This document shows positions 54,261 to 64,000 of a stretch of 64,000 bases of DNA, in pieces. The stretch spans positions 23,899,097-23,963,096 of the forward strand of contig HG738138.1 in NCBI GenBank assembly GCA_000499405.2, in the 5' to 3' direction. The stretch's first letter is position 1; the number at the start of each line of letters is the position of its first letter. Position numbers and translations under genes: made by a program. A model generated the notes under the pieces. That model had not been told where the DNA came from. It searched no databases and was given only the letters and a program-made list of their open reading frames with translations. The DNA is from Onchocerca volvulus (lineage: Eukaryota; Nematoda; Chromadorea; Rhabditida; Onchocercidae).

Positions 54261-54377
54261 CGATCGATTTTTCAGATAAGCGATGATCCTCTCGATTGTT
54301 ATATCATTAGTACTAAAAAGCGTGCACCTAAACGAGAATTTTCGGAAACCAGTTTGAATACAGTTTTCATAAGTTAG
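53684..54377 (+). CDS. F-box-like protein, short three-exon form
   Basis: A start ATG at 53690 lies six bases after TTTACAG, a typical spliced-leader acceptor position. Exons 53690-53821, 54110-54172 and 54276-54377 keep frame and encode 98 aa, ending VFIS and TAG. The N-terminal half has an F-box-like core, CIPPELIVKIDKYLSFEDSL, which would bind Skp1 in an SCF ubiquitin ligase. The remainder (CFNWCHYDKIQISDDP, then a basic stretch) has no known domain. The third exon could instead donate at 54372 (GTTAGT, phase 1) and splice to the exon at 55509, which accepts the same phase; then this and the next entry are one gene of about 424 aa. A 98-residue F-box protein without a substrate domain would be unusual, which favours fusion. 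Confidence 0.6.
54231..54268. repeat. (TGAT)n microsatellite next to a 3' splice site
   Basis: About nine units of TGAT run up to cgatcgatttttcag, the acceptor of the third F-box exon (54276). The repeat occupies the place of branch point and polypyrimidine tract, so its length could affect splicing. Confidence 0.95.
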
Positions 54378-55385
54378 TCTTTCTTTTCTTCTTATTTAAT
54401 CCGAAATACGAAAATTTAAGAAGCATTCATTGAAAATGAGCATATCTGGAAGTTTTAATGCAAATAGAATAACTTGCAAAATTGAGAATTTGAAAAGGAG
54501 AAAGATGGATGTAAAATGATTGATTAAAATTTTTTAAATTCAATAAAATTTCTGATTTTCCAAATTTCTGTTTTAATCAATAGTTGCTGCAATTTACATG
54601 TACTAATAACATATTCTTTCATTAATAATTTCTTATGAAAATAGATAGCATCAAAATAGTAAATTATTTTTGAAAAAAGTTGTACAAATGCAATATAGCA
54701 AAACATTTTGTTTATATTCGTTTTTTTTGTAAATTAATTTATTTAAGCCAGAAACAATAAAAAGCTGCAGTTTTAATTCTAATTGATATTAGAAAAATTC
54801 TATGCTCAAAAGCAACAAATCAAAATAATTCAAGAAATGAAATAATGATGATAAAATTATTTATAATCTTATCATCATCATTGATCGTTTGCGAAGATCC
54901 AAACTCATTCGTGAATAAATCGTTCAAGTTCGAAAAATTCTTTTATTATTATTAAACAGATCGAATTTAAAAGTTCTTTTTCCAGAAGAGAGTTTTTTAA
55001 GATAACTATTAATGAGAGTGTACAAAATTAAAATTTATTCAGGCTCAGGCGACGATTTTTTTAAACGAAATTATGGATTTTGTCTTTCTTTTTTTTTTTT
55101 TTTTGTTATTTTACAATTTTGTTTTTATGCGAAAAAATTTTATATTATAATAAAAGTATTATAATAAATTTGTTCAAAAATAAAACTTAGGTAACAGGTA
55201 GAGGTATATTTGATATTTGCATCAAATAGGCAATGTTCAATAGTAAATCCCAAATTTTAAATTGTTTTATTGCAATTTTTTTATTTCTTGCAAGTAAGTA
55301 AGCAGGTAAATGCCTGAATTATCACAATTTTGAAGTGATCGAACTTGCAAATATCCTACAAGAATAACTTTATATGGTCATTTGT

Positions 55386-57462
55386 ATGACCAATCGTACT
55401 GATCGACTATTCGCCAGGCATTATTTATCCCTTCTTCCGCCTCGTAATGATAAGATAGTTTTTTATCTTTTATCTTTCCATTCCAATATTCTCACTAATT
55501 ACCGGAAGTAATTAGAACTGGGTCCATAGATGATTGGGCTATATTAAAAAACTCGTACCGGTTACAGAAGCACTTCCACCTTTTCAACAAAGCAATACGA
55601 ATTTCTACATTCCTGGGGCTTGTCGAATATGATTGGAATAAATTATCCCGCATTTCGCACCAAGATTTGCCGCTTTTATATTCTGTAAAGATCGCAACAA
55701 AAAATCGCAACAATGAAAGTATTTCAGCATGTGATCAAATTGTGGAAGTTATGATGATTGTGAAAGATATCGGATCGTTACAGAGGTGTACTCCTGATGA
55801 GCCACAATTATTAAAAGGTTTTGATCTTTGGTTTCTCTATTCTTACTTGGAAAGTTTACTACTGTGGCTTATTCGATGAATTATATTGATATCTAAATTT
55901 TGACAGTGATAATATCATCAGTTAATTTTGATAAAGGTATTTTCTTAGTAGCCGAATACCATAGTATCGCTACTAATTAAAATAAATTACATGCTATTTG
56001 CATAAGTTTTAAAATAATTAATTATGATCAGTAAGAAATTACAGATACATCACTATATCAAACAAACGGTTATCTTGGATATCTATTCTCGAGAACACCT
56101 CCACAAGTGGTCAATCAACTTAAAACTGTTTCACTACATGTTGACATCATGCGTGACAATCTGAGAGAATTGTGCTTTCCGTGTCCAACTCAAGACCTCC
56201 TTTATTCTATCCATCATTTGGCTAATTCACATTTCGAAACTTTCATTCAGGTTTTTTGTTTATTTTACAATTTTAAAACTGTTCACACTTAAAATTGTTT
56301 ACTTTGCAAGTATTATTTAAGTTTACATTACAAAATTTAGGTTTGTATTATAGTAATTAGATCTGTTTTATTACACTATTGTTCTGATAAAAATATTATA
56401 GAAAACTTTATGAATAATATGAAATAATATTTGAAATAGAGAAGTTGATTAAATTTTATTTTTATTATTCCTGAAGACTCATCAGAAAAATAGGTATTGT
56501 AGAACATCAAGTACTTCTAGCAATACTTTCAGACACTAAGATTTCTAGGAGGGTTTCTAGCAGTACGTTCATTAGTTTCATCAAGCAAGATAATTATATC
56601 AGCTGATAAAAAATTATAGATTATCAATCGAATCAAACTGTAATATAATCATTCCATCATTTTTCAGATTTCATTTTGTTCAGCAACAATACAACCTGAA
56701 GATTATCATCCTAGAAATATGCTGCTAAATGGTATGGAAATGACGCTGAAAAATATTGCCAAATATTGCGCAAAAACTGATTTCACTGTTGGTAAGTTAA
56801 CATTTAAATTTTCATTGCTAAATTATTAATGCTTCAATTGAGAGAAAGTTTTTTGATTCTCAAAGAAAGTAAGGAAAATATCGATACTTATTTATCATTT
56901 GTTCGTTTGCTTATTTATCATCGATTTGATTGATATTTCAAACTAATCAATTTGTTGGGATGATCAGAAATTTCCAATAAATTGAAATGATAAAGTTTGA
57001 TTTTCAACATAATTGATTCGTTTTTTTGTAATAAATCAAGAATTTTCGTCTGTTAAAATAAGAATAGACTTAAATTTCAATATATTAAATTTCTTTTTTT
57101 TCTTCTTTATTGCAGATGCGGCAGAAGGTTATGCGGATATGACAGTGGAAAAAGGTAAAGTGGAATATTCATTTGCATTTTTTTATTACAATCCTCATAT
57201 TTGTGGAATAGAGCCACCACAATCAACGATGGATGGAATGGATCAAACTAACGAACAGCATGTAAATTCGGCTTTTAATGATGGAAAATTAATTCGTAAT
57301 AATGATAAGAATGATAACAGTGATAGTAATGGAAATAGTAATAGTAATAGTAATACTTTAGTATGTATGAATACTCCAAATCAAATTAATTGTCAAAGTG
57401 ATTTGCAAATTTCAGAAGCAATGTATACTTCTTTTTGGAGGAATTTAATGAAAATTCATTAA
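55386..57462 (+). CDS. F-box-like/unknown protein, C-terminal gene unit
   Basis: Exons 55509-55817, 56045-56250, 56668-56791 and 57116-57462 are in phase with good TTTCAG or TGCAG acceptors. A first exon 55386-55443, with its own ATG (MTNRTDRLFARHYLSLLPP), fits in phase 1 with a 65-nt intron and would give 347 aa. Alternatively the third exon of the preceding unit splices here. The protein contains IRTGSIDDWAILKNSYRLQK, then a long alpha/beta-like region (residues from KAIRISTFLGLVEYDWNK to KTDFTVDAAEG), and ends in an Asn/Ser-rich low-complexity tail (NSDSNGNSNSNSNT). The start of this unit again resembles an F-box (LSLLPP followed by a Trp and Leu pattern). No catalytic motif is seen. AATAAA overlaps the stop codon at 57461-57466. 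Confidence 0.7.
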
Positions 57463-60400
57463 TAAATTGGAAATAACTAATTGATAATAATAATAATAAT
57501 AATAATAATAATGGCAAAAATGATTATCAGCCGTATATTCTGATATGAGAATTATTCTAATATGAGAATTCTGGTTCTGATATTCTGATATGAGTTCGCT
57601 TCTGAAAGTATCGGGAAAATGTCATAGTGTAATAGGAAAGAAAGCATCATTATTTCATGGCTATATTATTTATAATGGAAAATTATTCAAATATTAATTT
57701 CAAATTATGATTTAAAATTAAAATTATTATATGGTCTAATTTCATATTAGAGTATTTAATATCTTGACATTGATATTCAGGGTGTAATATTTTGATCTCT
57801 TTATATACATATAATGTTTGTATAGTTATGGTGTGTTTTTTCCAGTGGCTATTGTTAGCCCGGTCAAAAAAAAAGCAAGATATTTGTTTGTCACACGCAA
57901 TTTTCAACGAATGACATCAAAAGTTCATTTCAATTTTATTGATTTTTTTTTTCTCTTACCTTAATGATAGCTTTAAATAGGACAAAAGACCGGGCTTATC
58001 ATTGCCAAATTTATCTGTTGCTATCATTTGTGGTAATTAAAGGGAATGTTTGAATAAGAAATCGATAAATAAATATTTGAGATACGTATAATTAATATAA
58101 CCCACATAATTAATAATTTTAATCAATATGATCAGACTAGTGATGGTATGTGAAATTTTCTGAATCCTAGTGCAGTCTTTACTTGTGATGCAATTTTGCA
58201 TGCTTGTATTGATGCAATTTCATACATGTCTTTGTAATGATACCAGGTAGTCGTCTAAATATGATCCTGATTTTCCCATATGAGTACCATAAATGATTTT
58301 TGCAAAAATGGCAAAAATGATTAAATTTAGGTCAACCTTCTTATGGCGATTACTTGTGTCACGAATATTACATCATAATGTTGTGGGAAACCATTCATAA
58401 TCTGCAAAAAACAACGAAATAAATGATTTATGAGAAAGATTTCATGCTAATCAATAACATATCTTTAGAAATAATATATTTTTAGGATTAAAAAAATATT
58501 TCTAAAAGATTATTTTGATGGTAAATGTGTAAAACTATCTTCAGCACAGTGTAATTATCAAATTTTATTAAATGGAAATTAAATTTTATTGAATGGAAAA
58601 TGTCCCGGAGGAAAAAGATGCAAGAGAAAATGCGCATTGTAAAGTGTTGGAAAAGATTAGATAAATACGGTAATTAATCGGTAATGATGTCTCAAAATGA
58701 ATAATTTGTAAAGAAATAAATACTTGCCAGGCAACTAATTTGTTGGAATGTTATCGATATTAATTATCATTCGATCGAATTGAAAATGTAATAATTATCC
58801 GTTTCTTCCACCACTAATTTTATCAAATAATCATAAAAATGGAAGGTAGTAGAAGGCAAAAATTTCAAACATTCCTTAAACTATTCGTACTCTTTCAATT
58901 CTAAAATTTAAAACTTTATTTTTCGAATATTTTTATTCGAATGAATTTCAAATTGTCTTTAAAATAGGAAAATACTGACATTCCTCAATTTTCGTTCATA
59001 ACAAAACTGATTCTAAATGTAAAATTTTTTAAATCAAAATTTATCTCAGAAAAGTATTTGGCAAACATATTGATAATTGTAAATAATAAAGAATATGTTA
59101 ATTTCTTTCAATTTTTCCGACATTTTTGTGATCTGAACTTTTTTTTTTCACTTCTTCAATAAATATAGAATTTATAAATTGCATAGAAATTGAATGTATT
59201 TTCTTGCTTAGACATTTTCGTTAATTTCAATTAATTGGAAATTATTTAATTAGCATTCTTTTATCATGAATTTCTCAATTGCCAGGATTTTTGTCATCAT
59301 TCGATCATGACTGGCCGAAAAAAGCATTTTCAACAAACAATTATTGTTTTGAAAAAAAAATCGATTGCAAAATTAATGTTCAATTAGGCTACTGCATAAT
59401 GATCGAAATATCAGTCAAAAAAAAAAAGTATTTAATTATTGGCTCAGCTAGAATTATATTTTTTTTCTTGGATTTAGTTTAATTAAGATTGTTGTAAATT
59501 ATCATCAAATTAACAAATTATTGAAGTAAAATTAAGGAAGAGAGTTGACTTACAAATTTCTCCCTAAAATGTATTTAGAAAAAATTTTGTGATTTTTAAA
59601 ATACAATTAAATTTAGACAATTATTTAAAATTTGTTTTGAATTTCTTAAACTGATCTGCGATGAAATTCCATAAATCATGCAAATTTTGATATTCAATTA
59701 TCGTAGCATTTAAAAGTTTATTTCAATATTTTGTTTTGCTTTTAAATTCGAGCTTGGAAATTAATTTTGGCAATTGATTGATTTCGTGACTAGAAAAAAA
59801 ACCACTGCTGAAAATAGAAAAGATTAAAGATAAAACAAGCTGTTTACGGAATATGAAAAACCTACAATGTGATAAATTTCTTGATTTAAAAATTTTAAAT
59901 TGCTGAGAATAAAATTTGAAGTCAGTTACTGAACTTAACATTAAATTAAGTTTAATTTTTTCGAAAATCTCAAAAGTTGTAAAAATTTTCATTTTTTTTT
60001 TTTAATTTTTTGTAGGAAAAATTTATGAAGTCTAATAATTTTATTATATTTTAAATATTTTCACAGCATAAAAATAAACTTTGGTACTTGTTCAAGGCTT
60101 TTCAAAACTTGATTTAATTAAGATGCACGAAATGTCCATGCAATTTCAATCGTTAAAATATTATTCTAGATGGTACATTCTCATCTATCATTTCATTTTT
60201 ACGTTATTTTATCATATCATAGCTTAGAATTGAAAAAAAGAAAGAATAAAAAAGCAAACTTTAATCAGTGCGGCGAACAATATTTCTCGATTCTCAAACA
60301 GTTCTCTAATCAATGATGGATTTATTTAACGTCTATCTATCCTAAATTTTTACTTTTACTTTTCGTTTTTTTATTTCAAATTTAATTTTTTTTTTCCTTT

Positions 60401-60990
60401 CTCGATTATCATCATTAAATTTTGCGATTAATCATTTTCCACTTTTTGACTTTAATAATTTTCGTTTTTTACTTTTCCCTTCCTATTTTGCTATCTATAA
60501 TATTCATGTATACCGTAATTTAATTAATTCACATAGCAATTAATTAAATGAATTTTTTTTCTTTTAACATAATGATTATATTTTAGTGATAAAAGGAAGT
60601 TGACATTTAGATGATTCCGGAATATAAAAATGGTAAAAAAGTCAGATAATATTCAGGGAAGAAGAGAAAGAATACATTTTTAATAAGTATAAAACATAAA
60701 AAACAAAAGAAATAATCAAAAAAATATTTTTACATATCGGTTGTCAAATTTTAAAGACCAAATGTTCTTGTTGATAAATTAATTGAAATGGATGTTTTAA
60801 TGATTGAAGAATTGCCTATTTATCAGTTTATTGGAATAATTGATCAATCAGTTTTGATCATCTTTAAGTGATTAAAAATAAATCGACAGTTTATGCAAAA
60901 GTGTTGAATATTTCATGTGAAAAATTTCATATTATTTTTGATATATTGTTAATGATACCTTAATTATTATATATTTTATGAGAAATTGCA
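57463..60990. other. Intergenic between the F-box-like unit and the ground-like gene
   Basis: About 3.5 kb with no supported exon. It begins with a (TAA)n microsatellite (57484-57512). ORFs at 57683-57907, 59279-59482 and 59723-59992 are low-complexity and lack splice or family support. Confidence 0.5.
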
Positions 60991-60991
60991 G

Positions 60992-63474
60992 TTAAATGAA
61001 GAAAACGATCGTCAGATTGATTGAATGCATAATATTGCTACCATTTTATGAAATTACCTCTCTTGATTGTTGCTCTACGCCAGATTTACCTAGTAAATTA
61101 AGTAATACTTCATCGAAATAATCTTAAGTTTATCATAATTTCTTCATTTTAACTTGAATTTTAAAATTACACTTAAATTCAGAGCATATTTTTTCAATTT
61201 CTTGCGCGAAATCATGCAAAAATTCATCAACAATTCTACCATTTGCATTTGCTCCTTCACTTTTTTCGCTTCCTATACGTACTACTGATCAAACTTAACA
61301 GGTATTCTTTATTGATTTATTTATATTTATATCTTTTAATCACTGATTAAACTCGAGAAGCTGAATGGAAGTTAGAAAATAAGATATCCGAGGATAATTA
61401 AAAAGAATTTCGATCATTCATATTAAAATTTATAGATTTTGACAAAGTTAAATATCCATGATTTATCCATATCTTTATCAAAATGAATGGCATTTTTTTT
61501 TTTAATTTTTTTTAAAATTGTCTTTTTCAATTTTCACTTTCTTTTTCATTGATTTTTGGTTTTTTATTTACTAAAAAAAATTTGTATGAAAGAATAAACG
61601 GTTCAATGCTCTCCGAATTAATTTTTCCACTTTTCTTTTGTCATTATGTTTGGAAATTTTCGATCCATTATCTTTCACATGACAAGTTTTAAAAATATCG
61701 AATGAAAATTGTAAAATAGAAGAAAAAAAATAGAACAATTTTAATTGAGAAAGTGAAACACTTTGTAAAAAAAAAAAGTTTGATGAAAACTATTTTTTTT
61801 TTTTTAAACATGATACATAGGATATTTGCTGTTAACTTTTCATTATACAGAGTATGAAAAAATTCGCGATGATACTGGATATTATTCGGTACCATCAATT
61901 AAATTTATCGATTTTAGATCAATATATCATCGAAATCTATGTCAATTCAATCGATTTTCGATTTTAGATCAATCCATTTTCGATTTTAGATCATTTATTA
62001 AATATAACTTTTTATATCATTGATATCGCTGCAGGCAAAGCCGGAATCACAACGAATTCTGCAACCGATGCAATTATCCAACAGTACATCATCGTATAAG
62101 AGAAAACAATCAAACTTTACAGTAAGTTTTTGAATGAAAGAACTTTTTTGCACTCAAAGAATGCATCAGAAGATTCAGAAAATTCAGAATCAGATGATTC
62201 GTTCGTCATTTCTCGCCAAAATGTAAATTTTTTCATTCGCTTAAAAAATTTTGTAGCGCTAAAAAAATGATAGAATCAAAGAAGAGATCAAAAATCTGAA
62301 AATACTTCGAGAAAAACTTGGAAAGCATTTTTATGAGATATGTAAAAAAAATAATGATATACTTATCATATATTTAGAATTCTCACTAAATCCTAGAAGA
62401 TTTTTCTTCTGTTTGGAATTCTCAGAAAACTCCTGAAAAATTCTTAATTAAAAATTGGTTTAAAATTTTCTGAAACATTTAATTGTTAATTCGTAAATTC
62501 TTAAACATGAAGAATTAAACATACTGTTTTTGTTTTCATGTTTGTAAAAGATTTTTTTTTAGAAACAGAATTATCAGATCAAGTATTACGAATTTACATT
62601 ATGAATGTAAAATTTAGGTCAGATGAAATTGATTTCCAGTCAAATCATTATTTGTTCCATTTTACTTCCCGAACTTTTTATCATTGATATGATAAGAGAA
62701 ATCGTTCTTTTCTAATTTCTTATCGATAATGCATTAATATGATCAATCAAACAATAATAGAAGATGAGAAATATAAAATATAAGGAGGTGGCTGATCTTC
62801 TGGATGAAATTGAAGAATTTGAAAATGGAACGCTGGAAATAAATGAATCCATTGCGCCGATACCAATAGCATCGTTTATTATGAGTCGAAATTCAAAATG
62901 TAACAACAATGAACTTAAAGCTATACTAATTAAGGTAATGAGAAATGAAATCATTTAAATTTCCACACTCGATTAATTAATTTTAAAACACACAGATTTT
63001 ACTTTGTAAACCTTTTGTGCCCAAATGCAATTCTCTTTCCCAACGAATAATCTTATATTAAAAATTGTTTACTGAATAACTTTTCGTATGTTTAATTTCG
63101 AATTTTCGCTAAATTATAAATTAAAATTTGAAAATTTCTATCAAAAATCCTTTTGGAAGTTTAATTTCAATTTAGTAAAGCATGGAATTTTTTTGCTTAA
63201 AAAAAAAAAAAAAAAACCTCTTATTTATACGTTATATTAATGATTATTAATTAACAAAATTTGATCAATTTCTTAAAATCCGAAGTTGCAGAATATTGGA
63301 GAAGATTTGAATACAACAAAACGAATGATTCAATTAATAGCTAAAGCTAAATTTGGTGGTCATTTTAATGTAATCTGTTCCAAGCATAATTTTTCATTTC
63401 TGACCAATACAGAATTATTCTGTCAAGCTATCAAAGGTAATGTAAGTTGTCATGCTTACAGATTATTTTTATAA
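60992..63474 (+). CDS. Ground-like (hedgehog-related) secreted protein, complete
   Basis: Nematode-specific secreted protein of the ground-like family (GRL/GRD, related to hedgehog-like proteins), thought to act in cuticle or apical matrix. Six exons: 60996-61092, 61183-61278, 61851-61888, 62035-62121, 62761-62934, 63292-63474. Phases agree and give 224 aa. The start follows TTGCAG by four bases, a spliced-leader-type context. Residues 1 to about 23 form a signal peptide (MKKTIVRLIECIILLPFYEI). A Cys-bearing linker follows. The C-terminal ground-like domain spans about 148-224: SKCNNNELKAILIKNIGEDL, KRMIQLIAKAKFGGHFNVIC, FSFLTNTELFCQ and VSCHAY, with the four family cysteines present. GGTAATG within the last exon is not used, since the frame through it completes the domain. 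Exons 2 and 3 are the least certain. The domain call is firm. Confidence 0.85.
61905..61996. repeat. Short direct repeats inside an intron of the ground-like gene
   Basis: The phrase tcgattttagatcaat occurs at about 61908 and 61959, and tcgattttagatcattt at 61980; another tcgatttt begins at about 61951. The last two units are 21 bp apart. Confidence 0.7.
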
Positions 63475-64000
63475 TTGTTTGATATGGATTGTTAGTTGGA
63501 TTCTGAATCTGGGATGTAGGTTGAATTCTGCTTTTATGATTCCCATCTTTCAAATTTGGGGTCATTTGGTCAGCATCTAATGAATAAAATGTACAAAGCT
63601 TTAAGCTTTTTTGAAATAATTGAAGAAAATTTGAATAAATCATCAGCACGATTAATTTAATTATTAGCCAAAGTTCAATTCATAATAATAAACTTCCATA
63701 TGAAAAGCAATTCGAGAAAAAATCCTATAAATCTTGAAACAACAAATTTTAAAAATATGCTACGACTGAAATACTGTATCATAATTAATTCTCAAATTCT
63801 TTCATTGGAAGCATCACGTAAACTTCATTCTATCTTTAACTGAATTCTACGTAAAATTTGCTGATTTTTTGTTTAAAAATGACCATGAAAAGCCCAAAAA
63901 AGCAAAAGTTTTGAAAATATAATTTTCGTTTTCTTGAAATTGCGGGATCAATAAACGAATTCAATGTTTTGAGCAATCAATGTTGAAATTATTTTGCACA
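63475..64000. other. Downstream flank of the ground-like gene
   Basis: Contains AATAAA at 63583-63588, about 110 nt after the stop codon, a plausible poly(A) signal for the ground-like transcript. No further gene is visible before the window ends. Confidence 0.5.

Overview
The window reads as nuclear DNA from a nematode, most likely a spirurid or filarial-type worm (clade III). It is very AT-rich and full of homopolymer runs. Genes have many exons with short introns and T-rich 3' splice sites, and several start codons lie just downstream of a T-rich AG, as expected for spliced-leader trans-splicing. The decisive marker is a ground-like domain protein at 61.0-63.5 kb, a family known only from nematodes. 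Nothing in the window looks bacterial or phage-like. All gene models were spliced by eye, using frame continuity, splice consensus and remembered family features.

Layout. At 1-157 (+) is the 3' end of an unidentified gene. From 0.59 to 1.22 kb there is a dispersed repeat joined to a decayed copy of an exon of the receptor gene further right. At 1.8-5.66 kb (-) is a complete ten-exon SRP54 gene (501 aa), encoding the GTPase of the signal recognition particle. From 6.17 to 8.03 kb lies repeat DNA: a second copy of the 0.6-kb repeat and a composite mobile element whose ends are inverted copies of a LINE-like tail. At 8.67-15.97 kb (-) is a complete 17-exon leucine-rich-repeat GPCR (839 aa) of the glycoprotein-hormone-receptor class, orthologous in type to nematode FSHR-1. 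At 18.9-19.3 kb (+) there are broken coding-like fragments. At 21.58-26.1 kb (-) is an unrecognised gene of five clear exons plus one tentative exon that would add a membrane segment.

From about 26.1 to 53.68 kb no exon can be supported. This 27-kb stretch holds tandem duplications, minisatellites, a tRNA-Gly-like relic and a few orphan small ORFs. At 53.69-57.46 kb (+) are one or two F-box-like genes: a short three-exon unit with an IPPELI-type F-box, followed by a five-exon unit. At 61.0-63.47 kb (+) is a complete six-exon ground-like (hedgehog-related) secreted protein of 224 aa. The last 0.5 kb is its downstream flank.

The genes do not form an obvious pathway or operon. SRP54 is housekeeping. 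The LGR receptor and the ground-like protein both carry signal peptides and act at the cell surface or in extracellular matrix or cuticle. The F-box-like protein would act in ubiquitin-ligase substrate choice. The observations most worth checking are: the LGR receptor has Asp-Met-Cys in place of the conserved Glu-Arg-Trp at the end of TM3; one of its 3' splice sites reads CG instead of AG; and a frameshifted copy of one of its exons lies about 12 kb away, beyond SRP54.
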